Below are positions 1-6,264 of a DNA stretch of 9,948 bases, piece by piece. The stretch is taken from NCBI GenBank assembly GCA_021779635.1, contig JAJYAH010000194.1, positions 1 to 9,948 on the forward strand. The letters are read 5' to 3'. The first letter of the stretch is position 1; every line of letters starts with the position of its first letter. The DNA comes from Pseudomonadota bacterium. Lineage in GTDB: Bacteria > Pseudomonadota > Alphaproteobacteria > Rhizobiales > Xanthobacteraceae. The notes under the pieces are model-generated. The model saw only the letters and a program-made list of their open reading frames with translations, was not told the origin of the DNA and did no database searches. Position numbers and translations under genes: made by a program.

Positions 1-1
1 C

Positions 2-550
2 GTCGATAAAGGACCGCGAAGCCGGCAGGTCATCGAACGACTGCTGTCAGGCGTGGCCGAAGGTTGGCGTCTGGTTGCGCTGAAGGGCAACCACGACGCC
101 ATGATGGCGCATGCGCTGCGGGATCCATCGAAGATGGCATCGTGGCTTGAGAAGGGCGGCGATGCCGCACTGGCGTCCTATGGCGGCGATCCCGCCGCCA
201 TTCCGCAGAGCCACCTCGCATGGCTCGACGGACTGCAACGGATGCACGTCGACGACCACCGGGTCTACGTTCACGCCGGCGTCGATCCCGAGGTTCCGCT
301 GGACCAGCAGAGCGAAACGACGCTGCTGTGGAAGCGCTATCCGAAGGGTTTCCCTGGCGGCTTCGGAAGACTTCACGTCGTTCACGGTCATGATAATTCG
401 CCCGAGGGCCCGTTGTTGTATGAGGGCCGCACCAACCTCGATACCCTCGCCTGGCGGACCGGACGCCTGGTGATCGGGGTGTTTGACGATGACAGGCCCG
501 GCGGCCCCATCGATTTTATCGTGGTCAGGGGACCGCCGGCGGGGCGTTAG
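2..550 (+). CDS. PPP-type metallophosphatase (serine/threonine protein phosphatase-like), 5' truncated
   Basis: The reading frame is open from the left edge to TAG at 548-550, so 182 residues are visible and the true start, with the first metal motif (GDxHG), lies outside the window. What remains matches the bacterial PPP metallophosphoesterase fold in order: VDKGPRS at the very start (the end of the GDxVDRGP motif), LKGNHDAM around residues 28-35, YVHAGVDPEVPLDQQ in the middle, and VVHGHD near residue 123. The histidines and aspartates are the usual ligands of a two-metal centre that hydrolyses phosphoester bonds. The length left suggests a normal protein of roughly 230-250 residues. The substrate cannot be read from sequence: protein phosphatases and diadenosine tetraphosphatase-like enzymes share these motifs. 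The usual VDRGP arginine is a lysine here. An internal GTG at 53 is not the start, because conserved sequence continues upstream of it. Confidence 0.85.
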   Translation, partial: VDKGPRSRQVIERLLSGVAEGWRLVALKGNHDAMMAHALRDPSKMASWLEKGGDAALASYGGDPAAIPQSHLAWLDGLQRMHVDDHRVYVHAGVDPEVPLDQQSETTLLWKRYPKGFPGGFGRLHVVHGHDNSPEGPLLYEGRTNLDTLAWRTGRLVIGVFDDDRPGGPIDFIVVRGPPAGR

Positions 551-758
551 CCGGGCGCGCAATGTCGCCGGCATCGCACGCGCCGACGTCAATGCGGGAT
601 GTGCTGCCCCATCAATCCCGGACGCCAGGCCAGCGATGCGCCGGTGCGAACCGGCGTTTGCCGGCCGCCGCTTGGGGCTTTCGGTTCGGCGTGTTAGGCC
701 TGCGCGGCAGCGGCCGACCCACGTCCTGAGGGTTGGCGCCGCGGCGCCCGGCGTGATC
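551..758. other. Non-coding spacer after the phosphatase gene
   Basis: No credible gene was seen on either strand. Open frames here lack family resemblance and have no ribosome site. The stretch holds several GC-rich inverted repeats: the hairpin listed separately at 638-659, an overlapping CCGGC/GCCGG stem at 651-664, and a perfect 14-base self-complementary run at 735-748 (GGCGCC GC GGCGCC). In DNA this GC-rich, short palindromes are expected by chance, so only the first is listed as a possible terminator. Confidence 0.5.
638..659 (+). terminator. Possible intrinsic terminator downstream of the phosphatase gene
   Basis: CGCCGGT (639-645) and ACCGGCG (650-656) are perfect reverse complements around the tetraloop GCGA, which is of the stable GNRA class. 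G638/T657 can add a wobble pair and TTT follows at 657-659. The stem is good but the T tract is short and the site lies about 90 bases past the stop codon. The competing stem at 651-664 uses the same bases. Confidence 0.3.
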
Positions 759-857
759 GAAACCGGCAAGAAACCGGCAGGAAATCGGCAAGGCGGTTGT
801 GAAGAAAAAGTAATGTGAAAGTAACAAGGCGGTGTTGGCCCGTTCATAGCCCGTTCA
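759..857 (+). repeat. Array of 11-bp-period direct repeats upstream of the response regulator gene
   Basis: Three families of head-to-tail repeats, each with period 11, fall in nine consecutive 11-base units. Units at 759, 770 and 781 read GAAACCGGCAA, GAAACCGGCAG and GAAATCGGCAA. Units at 803 and 814 share AAAGTAA (807-813 and 818-824). Units at 836 and 847 read TGGCCCGTTCA and TAGCCCGTTCA. The units at 792 and 825 do not match their neighbours. Eleven base pairs is the spacing at which OmpR/PhoB-family regulators bind head-to-tail, and the next gene encodes such a regulator, so an autoregulatory operator is a reasonable inference. Confidence 0.55.
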
Positions 858-858
858 C
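842..858 (+). promoter_or_regulatory. PhoP-box-like tandem site upstream of feuP
   Basis: CGTTCA (842-847 region) and CGTTCA (853-857 region) repeat with an 11-base step inside a longer match (GCCCGTTCA at 838-846 and 849-857). The geometry is hexamer, five-base gap, hexamer, as in the PhoP box of enterobacteria (TGTTTA-N5-TGTTTA), and each half resembles that consensus. It ends about 57 bases before the TTG start of the regulator. Binding by FeuP itself is inferred from the family and position only. No convincing -35/-10 pair was found next to it. Confidence 0.35.
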
Positions 859-904
859 GCCGGCTGGGCTCATCTTGCCGGCGGATATCGTACAGTTCAT
901 TTGC

Positions 905-908
905 GGAG
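905..908 (+). promoter_or_regulatory. Ribosome binding site supporting the TTG start of feuP
   Basis: GGAG lies six bases before TTG at 915. This supports a rare TTG start, since no ATG or GTG falls at the conserved N-terminus (residues RLLVVEDD). Confidence 0.6.
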
Positions 909-914
909 ACTAGC

Positions 915-1586
915 TTGCGCCTGCTCGTCGTTGAAGATGATCCCGACCTCAATCGTCAGCTGACAACGGCCCTGACCGACGCCGGATATGTGGTCGATCG
1001 CGCCTTCGATGGCGAGGAGGGGCATTTTCTCGGCGACAGCGAACCTTACGACGCCGTGGTGCTCGATATCGGGCTGCCGAAGATGGACGGCATCTCGGTG
1101 CTGGAGGCATGGCGGCGCAACGGCCGTGCGATGCCGGTCTTGATCCTTACCGCCCGCGACCGCTGGAGCGACAAGGTGCAGGGTTTCGATGCCGGTGCCG
1201 ACGATTATGTCGCCAAGCCGTTTCATCTGGAGGAAATCCTGGCCCGGATCCGCGCGCTGCTGCGCCGTTCCACCGGCCACGCCCAGTCTGAACTGATCTG
1301 CGGTCCGGTGTCGCTGGATACCCGCACCAACCGGGTCAGCGTGTCGGGCAATCCGATCAAGATGACCTCGCACGAATATCGGCTGTTGGCCTATCTCATG
1401 CACCATACCGGACGCGTGGTATCGCGCACCGAACTCGTCGAGCATCTTTATGATCAGGATTTCGATCGCGACTCCAACACCATCGAAGTGTTCGTCGGCC
1501 GCATCCGCAAGAAGCTCGAGGTCGACATCATCCAGACGGTGCGGGGGCTCGGCTATTTGTTGACGCCGCCAACGCCTGGCACCTGA
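915..1586 (+). CDS. feuP: OmpR/PhoB-family response regulator, FeuP-like
   Basis: This is a 223-residue transcription factor with an N-terminal receiver domain (about 1-118) and a C-terminal winged helix (about 128-220). Receiver landmarks are complete: acidic pocket E7/D8/D9, phosphoacceptor D51 in VVLDIGLP, T79 in LILTARD, and K101 in VAKPF. The DNA-binding half shows LTSHEY-like TSHEYRLLAYLMHH, VSRTELVEH, the NTIEVFVGRIRKKL recognition helix and the terminal RGLGYLL wing. The start is TTG with GGAG six bases upstream. Sequence character (RDRWSDKVQGFDAGADDY, YDQDFDRDSNTIEV) places it in the PhoP/FeuP subgroup. Its position next to a kinase and upstream of cycHJKL matches the rhizobial feuPQ locus, which has been linked to iron acquisition in R. 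leguminosarum and to cyclic glucan export in Sinorhizobium meliloti. The symbol rests on similarity as I recall it plus gene order. The target genes in this organism are unknown. Confidence 0.9.
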   Translation: MRLLVVEDDPDLNRQLTTALTDAGYVVDRAFDGEEGHFLGDSEPYDAVVLDIGLPKMDGISVLEAWRRNGRAMPVLILTARDRWSDKVQGFDAGADDYVAKPFHLEEILARIRALLRRSTGHAQSELICGPVSLDTRTNRVSVSGNPIKMTSHEYRLLAYLMHHTGRVVSRTELVEHLYDQDFDRDSNTIEVFVGRIRKKLEVDIIQTVRGLGYLLTPPTPGT

Positions 1587-1638
1587 CCTGGCACTTGACC
1601 AAGGGTGTTGATCAAGGCCGGGTCTTACTGTCTTGTTC

Positions 1639-1714
1639 GAGCATGATCTTGTCCGCAAACCGGCATCCCTCGATCGGGCCGTCGCCCGGGGACATGCTTT
1701 CCGGGATCATGCTC
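1639..1714 (+). repeat. Dispersed palindromic repeat (Bradyrhizobium/Rhodopseudomonas type) between feuP and feuQ
   Basis: GAGCATGATC at 1639-1648 is the exact reverse complement of GATCATGCTC at 1705-1714. Inside lies a shorter hairpin, CGGGC/GCCCG around CGTC (1675-1688), and the segment GTCCGCAAACCGG after the left arm. The ends and the internal phrase resemble a short palindromic element that I recall as scattered in many copies through genomes of this group. It sits in the transcribed spacer of a two-gene operon and ends two bases before the kinase ATG. Translating it in frame gives a spurious N-terminal extension (FEHDLVRKP...FRDHAL) often seen in automatic annotations of this group. 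Confidence 0.75.
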
Positions 1715-1716
1715 TG

Positions 1717-3093
1717 ATGCGCGGTAGTTCGCTCGCCACCCGCCTGTTCCTGTCCGCGACCGCGTGGGTGGTGGTGATCCTGATCATCACCGGCGTCGTG
1801 CTGTCGTCGGTCTACCGTGACGCCACCGAGCGCGCCTTCGATCGCCGCCTCAACCTTTATCTCCGCACCCTGATCGCCGAAGTCGCAACCCCTGACGAAC
1901 CGCCCGAACATCAGTTCCAGTCGCTCGGCGAGCCGCTGTTCGAACTGCCGCTGTCCGGGTGGTATTGGCAGATCACTCGCACCGATTCCGAAAAGGCCGA
2001 GACCCGTGCGTCGCGTTCGCTGTGGGACAAGAAGCTGCCGAAGCTGGAAGAACACGGCGCCGACCTGACCGCGGCCGGCATCCGTCTCGGCTATGTCGAC
2101 GGTCCCGAAGGCCAAAGCTTGCGGATGGTGGAAAGGCCGGTCGACCTTGGCGACGACGGCAAGTTCCTGGTCAGCGTGGCCGGCGATGCCACCGAGATTT
2201 TCGACGAAACGCGCAGCTTCGATTATTATCTCGGCGGCACCTTCGCCGCGCTCTCGATCGTATTGCTGTTGACCACGATCTTCCAGGTCCGCTTTGGCCT
2301 TGCGCCACTGAAACGTATTTCAGACGCGATCGCCGACATCCGCTCCGGCCGCGCCGAACGGCTGGAAGGTGAATTTCCCGTCGAGATCGCGCCGCTGGCG
2401 CGCGAGACCAATGCGCTGATCGACGCCAACCGCGAAATCGTCGAGCGCGCGCGCACCCATGTCGGCAATCTCGCCCATGCCATCAAGACGCCGCTGTCCG
2501 TCATCGTCAATGAAGCATCCGCGCGTGTCGCCGATCCGTTCGCGGCCAAGGTTCTGGAGCAGACCGATGTGATGCGCGATCAGGTGGCGCACCATCTGGA
2601 GCGAGCGCGGATCGCGGCGCGGCTCACCGTTATCGGTACGGTCACCGAGGTCGCGCCCGCAATCGAGGCGTTGCGCCGGACCATGGAGAAGATCCATCGC
2701 GATCGCGGCGTCACCATCGAGGTCAAGGCCGATGCGCAGGCAAGGTTTCGCGGCGAACGGCAGGACCTTGAGGAGATGGCCGGCAACCTGGTCGACAACG
2801 CCTGCAAATGGGCGACGTCGCACGTGTTCATCGAGGTGCTGGTGGAACGGCCGGTCGCCCCCGGCGCGGGCCCGGTGTTGCGGGTCATCGTCGATGACGA
2901 CGGGCGCGGGCTGTCGGCCGCCGAGCGCGCGCAGGTCTCACGCCGCGGCCAGCGACTGGACGAGTCGAAGCCGGGTTCCGGCCTGGGACTGTCGATCGTG
3001 GTGGACCTTGCGGCCCTGTATGGCGGCAGCCTTTCGCTCGGCAGCGCCCCGATCGGGGGACTGCGGGCGGAACTGGTGCTGCCCGGCGTGTGA
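1717..3093 (+). CDS. feuQ: Membrane sensor histidine kinase, FeuQ-like
   Basis: This 458-residue kinase is the partner of the preceding regulator. Membrane segment 1 is at about residues 8-30, followed by a periplasmic sensor of about 140 residues. Membrane segment 2 is at about 170-192, and a HAMP-like linker follows (LAPLKRISDAIADIRSG). The dimerisation helix carries the phosphoacceptor H254 in LAHAIKTPLSVI. The ATP-binding domain has the N box (N357, N361 in AGNLVDNACKW), the G1 box (DDDGRGLS, from about 394) and the G2 box GSGLGLS (420-425). All catalytic motifs are intact. I chose ATG 1717 because the in-frame upstream start (TTG 1633) would translate the palindromic repeat, and family N-termini begin just before membrane segment 1. 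A clear Shine-Dalgarno is missing: the nearest purine run, GGGA at 1703-1706, belongs to the repeat. Expected role: autophosphorylation on an envelope signal and phosphotransfer to D51 of FeuP. The ligand is not evident. Confidence 0.9.
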   Translation: MRGSSLATRLFLSATAWVVVILIITGVVLSSVYRDATERAFDRRLNLYLRTLIAEVATPDEPPEHQFQSLGEPLFELPLSGWYWQITRTDSEKAETRASRSLWDKKLPKLEEHGADLTAAGIRLGYVDGPEGQSLRMVERPVDLGDDGKFLVSVAGDATEIFDETRSFDYYLGGTFAALSIVLLLTTIFQVRFGLAPLKRISDAIADIRSGRAERLEGEFPVEIAPLARETNALIDANREIVERARTHVGNLAHAIKTPLSVIVNEASARVADPFAAKVLEQTDVMRDQVAHHLERARIAARLTVIGTVTEVAPAIEALRRTMEKIHRDRGVTIEVKADAQARFRGERQDLEEMAGNLVDNACKWATSHVFIEVLVERPVAPGAGPVLRVIVDDDGRGLSAAERAQVSRRGQRLDESKPGSGLGLSIVVDLAALYGGSLSLGSAPIGGLRAELVLPGV

Positions 3094-3104
3094 GGGCCGC
3101 ATCG

Positions 3105-3118
3105 GCCGGCCCGCCGGC
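3105..3118 (+). terminator. Weak hairpin after feuQ
   Basis: GCCGGC-CC-GCCGGC follows the kinase stop by 11 bases. A T-containing stretch (CTTTAATTT) comes only about a dozen bases later, so it is at best a poor terminator. The AT-richer DNA at 3130-3182 could hold a promoter for the next gene (TTATAT at 3176-3181), but no good -35 was seen at the right distance. Confidence 0.2.
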
Positions 3119-3234
3119 GCAGCTGCCGTGCCTTTAATTTCAGTATTCCTCAACGACTTCTTAACGCCGGAGCTTTTATATGCCCATTGGACGCGATTTG
3201 TCGTCCGTGCGACACGAACGTGCACACCGGGCGC

Positions 3235-4632
3235 ATGAGCCAGACATCGACCGAGCGGCTGAGGGATTATCTCGCGCAGCTTCCGCCGCAGGCCCAGGCG
3301 TTGCTGATGCGGGAGTTCGAGCGCGCCATCGAACGCGGTGAAGACGTCGCGGTTGCCAACTTCGTGCTCGAGCAATTGCGCAAGGTCGTGCGCGGAACCG
3401 AAGAGGAGGCGCGGCCGCGCACGGACGATCCGGCACGGCTGCTGTTCCGTCCGCTGGAGCCATTTCTCGTCGAAGGCAATATTCCGGTTCGGCCGGGTCA
3501 GATCCGCCGTGCGTCACTGTTGCCGGTGTGGCGATGGCTGATCCGCGACGGCGCCCCCGACCAGGCGCGCGAATTCGAGGCGAAGCTGACCCGGATTCGC
3601 GAAACCGGAACATCTGGGGGCCTCGAAGCGGCGATCGGCGAATTTCAGGGCGCCGCGGCGGAGGCGATCCGCAACATCGCCACGCCGGTGCCCGGCGAAA
3701 AGCAACGCGCGCTGGCGCGCGTCGGTCCTCCGGAGGTGATCGAGGACCTGCTCTCGATTGGCTCGGTTCTGCAGGGCCGCGAAGCGCTGGATACCCTCAA
3801 CTATCGGCTTCCGAAATTCCTGCGGACTTTCGTGGATCCGCAGATGACGTTGATAAGCACCGCGCTCAACGTTCCTGTTCTGCAAACACCGCAATTGCTG
3901 CCGTTCGCGCTATCGCTGGTGATGCAGCGGCTCAGCGCGCCATGGCAAATCATCCGGCTTGCCATCAAGATGGCCGCGTCCGACGACGAGATCCGTGTTG
4001 CCGCGACGCCCTGCGGCGTTGCTGTCAGCATCGTGCTGTACGATCTGTCGTCCCTCGCGGCGAGCCTGCGGTCGGATATCAAGCGCGGCCATTTTGACAA
4101 CGTTTCCGAGCATCTCAAAATTCTCCATGACGGCGTACGCGGCTTGCGAACCGAACTCGATCTGCGCAACGAGTCCTCATGGGGCAAGCAATTGGCGTCG
4201 ATCCGGGCGGAAATTTCCAATGCGCTGCAATCGGAAATCGACAGCGTGCCGGGCCGTGTTCGGCGTCTGCTGCGTCAGCGCGCCGACAAGGATATTTCCG
4301 TCGGCGCCAGGGTCGACGCCGGTGAGGTCGACGAAACCGCCGCGCTGATCGATTTCGTCGCGGTGTGCCGAACCTATGCCAGCGAACTTGCGATCAACGA
4401 GGTCACGCTACGGACCTATTCTGACCTCCAGCATTATGTCGAGCAGTCCACCGAAGCGCTCGTGCAATCGCTGCGCGGCAGTGACATCAAGACGCGCGCC
4501 TACCGGCAGATGCAGGTCGAGGCGGCAATTCGTTTCTGCGACGTCCTGTTTGGCCACGACTATGCCTCGCTGATGAGCCGGGCGGCCGAGAATGCGCTGA
4601 CCGGAGAACGCAAGCCCTCGCGGGCCGGATAA
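3235..4632 (+). CDS. Uncharacterised soluble helical protein, 465 residues
   Basis: I do not recognise a named family. The protein has strong coding character, begins MSQTSTERLRDYLAQLPPQ and ends in TAA at 4630-4632. No signal peptide or clear membrane segment is seen; the one hydrophobic stretch, around residues 205-240, is broken by polar residues. Composition and heptad-like spacing suggest mostly alpha helix, with a charged N-terminal helix (ALLMREFERAIERGED), a central leucine/proline-rich part, and a C-terminal half rich in Arg, Glu and Ala. No catalytic motif, metal site or nucleotide-binding loop is visible. ATG 3235 is preferred over TTG 3187: the 16 residues added by TTG (two Cys in CRPC) look non-coding, though neither start has a strong ribosome site. 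It lies 141 bases after feuQ, in the same direction, inside a locus otherwise devoted to signalling and cytochrome c maturation. A cytoplasmic location is inferred. Confidence 0.8.
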   Translation: MSQTSTERLRDYLAQLPPQAQALLMREFERAIERGEDVAVANFVLEQLRKVVRGTEEEARPRTDDPARLLFRPLEPFLVEGNIPVRPGQIRRASLLPVWRWLIRDGAPDQAREFEAKLTRIRETGTSGGLEAAIGEFQGAAAEAIRNIATPVPGEKQRALARVGPPEVIEDLLSIGSVLQGREALDTLNYRLPKFLRTFVDPQMTLISTALNVPVLQTPQLLPFALSLVMQRLSAPWQIIRLAIKMAASDDEIRVAATPCGVAVSIVLYDLSSLAASLRSDIKRGHFDNVSEHLKILHDGVRGLRTELDLRNESSWGKQLASIRAEISNALQSEIDSVPGRVRRLLRQRADKDISVGARVDAGEVDETAALIDFVAVCRTYASELAINEVTLRTYSDLQHYVEQSTEALVQSLRGSDIKTRAYRQMQVEAAIRFCDVLFGHDYASLMSRAAENALTGERKPSRAG

Positions 4633-4699
4633 AAAGATTGTGAAAGTCAAGAATACAAGTTAAGGTTGATATCATCCCTCCGAACGTACCCTTTTTGGT

Positions 4700-4969
4700 A
4701 TGATCTCAATCATTAATTTCATCGAAATAGAAAACCGCGTCATTTCGGCGATATACCGAAACCTGATGATCAGGGCCAAGGTGGTCCTCGTCGACAAGGC
4801 GAGCGGTGAGCAATTGGCAGATCCAGTCGCTACGATTGCGTCTCCGGCCCCCAACGGATCGCTAAGGATCAGGCTACCTCCCTCCGTCAAGCCGGGAGTT
4901 TATTATCTGAGGGCGCTGAACGGGCACGGCGAGGCTGCTGCGCATAGCGTCGAGTTTTGCGTCAACTAA
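4700..4969 (+). CDS. Small Ig-like beta-rich protein of unknown function, 89 residues
   Basis: Not a family I can name. The protein alternates hydrophobic and polar residues in short strands: ISIINFIEIEN, RVISAIYRN, IRAKVVLVDKASGE, then SLRIRLPPSVKPGVYYLRALNGHGEAAAHSVEFCVN. The last part has the LP-x-PG-x-Y-x-L-x-A ... S-x-x-F pattern common to the closing strands of Ig-like sandwich domains. There is no signal peptide. ATG 4700 is chosen because the first strand starts there, but no Shine-Dalgarno precedes it. A second ATG at 4766 would remove two strands. Codon use differs from the neighbours: four AGG, two ATA and two CTA codons in 89, and the 5' half and upstream DNA (4630-4770) are visibly AT-rich. 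That suggests later acquisition or weak selection. It lies between an unknown gene and the ccm operon with its own spacers on both sides, so it may be transcribed separately. Confidence 0.6.
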   Translation: MISIINFIEIENRVISAIYRNLMIRAKVVLVDKASGEQLADPVATIASPAPNGSLRIRLPPSVKPGVYYLRALNGHGEAAAHSVEFCVN

Positions 4970-4995
4970 TCGGGCTTTTGCGCGGATCCGCTGAT

Positions 4996-5025
4996 TTGTT
5001 TGCAAGGGGCATTTGTTAATTGCCC
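4996..5025 (+). promoter_or_regulatory. AT-rich island with a short inverted repeat before ccmI (possible promoter region)
   Basis: The 130-base gap between the small gene and ccmI is GC-rich except for this island. GGGCA (5007-5011) and TGCCC (5021-5025) form a five-base inverted repeat around TTTGTTAAT. TTGTTT (4996-5001) and TTAATT (5016-5021) resemble -35 and -10 hexamers, but the 14-base spacer is shorter than usual, so this is a weak candidate for the ccm operon promoter. Confidence 0.2.
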
Positions 5026-5099
5026 GGCTTGCCGCCGGTGGTGTAAAGCGGCGCAGCGGCGCCTCGGTGTGTGGGCGTCGTTCCACCGGAAACCACTTG

Positions 5100-6203
5100 A
5101 TGACTCTGTGGCTTGTGTTCGCGCTGATGACGGCCGCTGCGATCTTCGCCGTGCTCTGGCCGTTGGGTCGCCGCGGGCGGCCGCAAGGCGATGGCAGCGA
5201 GACAACCGTCTATAAGGATCAACTGGCGGAGGTCGATCGCGACCTCGCCACGGGGCTGATCGGCTCCTCCGAGGCCGAGGCCGCGCGCGTCGAAATCAGC
5301 CGCCGTCTGCTCGCTGCGGCTGATAACCGGCGTGATCCGCCTGCCGCACCGAGCCTCCGGTTGCGCCGTTTCGCGGCGGTGCTGGCGCTGGTCGGATTGC
5401 CGATCATTTCGTTAGCGCTTTACCTCCCGCTCGGCTCGCCGCGGCTGGGCGATTTTCCGCTGGCGCAGCGCACCCGCGCCCCGGACGCCACCCAGTCGCT
5501 CGACAATCTGGTGGCGCAGGTCGAAGCGCATCTGGAGAAAAATCCAGCCGATGGCCGCGGCTGGAACGTGCTTGCGCCGGTGCTGTCGAGACTAGGCCGC
5601 TTCGAAGAAGCGGCGCGGGCTTATCGCAACTCGATCACCTATGGGGGCGACAGCGCTGACCGCCGGGCCGATCTCGGCGAAGCCCTGGTCGGCGCGGCCG
5701 GGGGCGTCGTCACATCGGACGCCAGGGCCGAATTCGAGCGCGCCATCGCCATGAACGCGGACGAGGCCAAGGCGAACTACTTCCTCGGTCTTGCCGCCGA
5801 GCAGGATGGCCGGACCGCCGAAGCCGCATCGATTTGGCGTTCGATACTCGCAAAAGCGCCGCCGGACGCGCCGTGGCGGCCGCTGGTTCAGGCGGCGTTG
5901 GCCCGGGTCGGCGGTTCCAGCGCTCCAGCGCTGTCCGGTGATGCCATGGCTGCGGCAAAAGACATGAATGAAGCCGATCGCGGCGCGATGATTCGTGGCA
6001 TGGTGGATCGCCTCGCCAGCCGATTGAAGCAAAACGGCGGCGACGTCGAGGGCTGGCTGCGGCTGGTGCGCGCCTATATGGTGATGGGCGATCGCGACAA
6101 GGCGAAAAGCGCGCTGGCGGAGGCCCGTCAGGCCGTCGCCAATGACGCCGAGCGGCTGCGACAATTGAATGAGGGCCTGAAAGATCTCGGGCTTGACGGG
6201 TAA
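5100..6203 (+). CDS. ccmI: Cytochrome c maturation protein CcmI (CycH)
   Basis: CcmI is the System I chaperone that holds unfolded apocytochrome c and presents it to the CcmF/CcmH ligation complex. The 367-residue protein starts MTLWLVFALM at ATG 5100, with GGAAA about seven to nine bases upstream. The in-frame start at 5013 would add 29 residues with no family resemblance ahead of the membrane segment. Order: membrane helix 1 (2-22); cytoplasmic loop with the conserved YKDQLAEVDRDLATGLI and a coiled-coil-like SEAEAARVEISRRLL; membrane helix 2 (about 91-112, ending YLPLGSP); then a periplasmic part with TPR-like helices at about 134-180 (VEAHLEKNPADGRGWNVLAP, LGRFEEAARAYRNSI) and 218-255 (ANYFLGLAAEQDGRTAEAASIW). 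A further helical region near the C-terminus (residues 300-350) matches the family's C-terminal domain. It is the first gene of ccmIEFH, the rhizobial cycHJKL set. Confidence 0.95.
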   Translation: MTLWLVFALMTAAAIFAVLWPLGRRGRPQGDGSETTVYKDQLAEVDRDLATGLIGSSEAEAARVEISRRLLAAADNRRDPPAAPSLRLRRFAAVLALVGLPIISLALYLPLGSPRLGDFPLAQRTRAPDATQSLDNLVAQVEAHLEKNPADGRGWNVLAPVLSRLGRFEEAARAYRNSITYGGDSADRRADLGEALVGAAGGVVTSDARAEFERAIAMNADEAKANYFLGLAAEQDGRTAEAASIWRSILAKAPPDAPWRPLVQAALARVGGSSAPALSGDAMAAAKDMNEADRGAMIRGMVDRLASRLKQNGGDVEGWLRLVRAYMVMGDRDKAKSALAEARQAVANDAERLRQLNEGLKDLGLDG

Positions 6204-6210
6204 GCATGAT

Positions 6211-6231
6211 GGAAGCTGCAAAGCAGCTGCC
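6211..6231 (+). other. Hairpin in the ccmI-ccmE spacer
   Basis: AGCTGC (6214-6219) and GCAGCT (6223-6228) pair around AAA, and GG 6211-6212 can pair with CC 6230-6231 across one mismatch. It lies eight bases after the ccmI stop in the otherwise tightly packed ccm operon. No T tract follows directly, so it looks like an mRNA structure (stability or translation control) more than a terminator. Confidence 0.4.
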
Positions 6232-6264
6232 GGATCGCATCATTTTTGAGGTAAAAGAACACGC

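Noticed and set aside
735..748. Perfect 14-base palindrome GGCGCC-GC-GGCGCC
   Set aside because: It is made only of G and C in a very GC-rich region and has no T tract or partner site, so chance is sufficient.
483..818. 111-codon open frame on the + strand after the phosphatase gene
   Set aside because: It overlaps the end of the phosphatase gene, is Arg-rich in the way GC-rich shadow frames are, has no ribosome site and runs through the 11-bp repeats.
47..952. 301-codon open frame on the minus strand
   Set aside because: It lies antisense to the phosphatase gene and the regulatory region and shows no family resemblance. Long antisense frames are expected in high-GC DNA.
1633..1716. Upstream TTG start that would extend the kinase by 28 residues
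   Set aside because: The extension is a translation of the palindromic repeat, and the family N-terminus fits ATG 1717.
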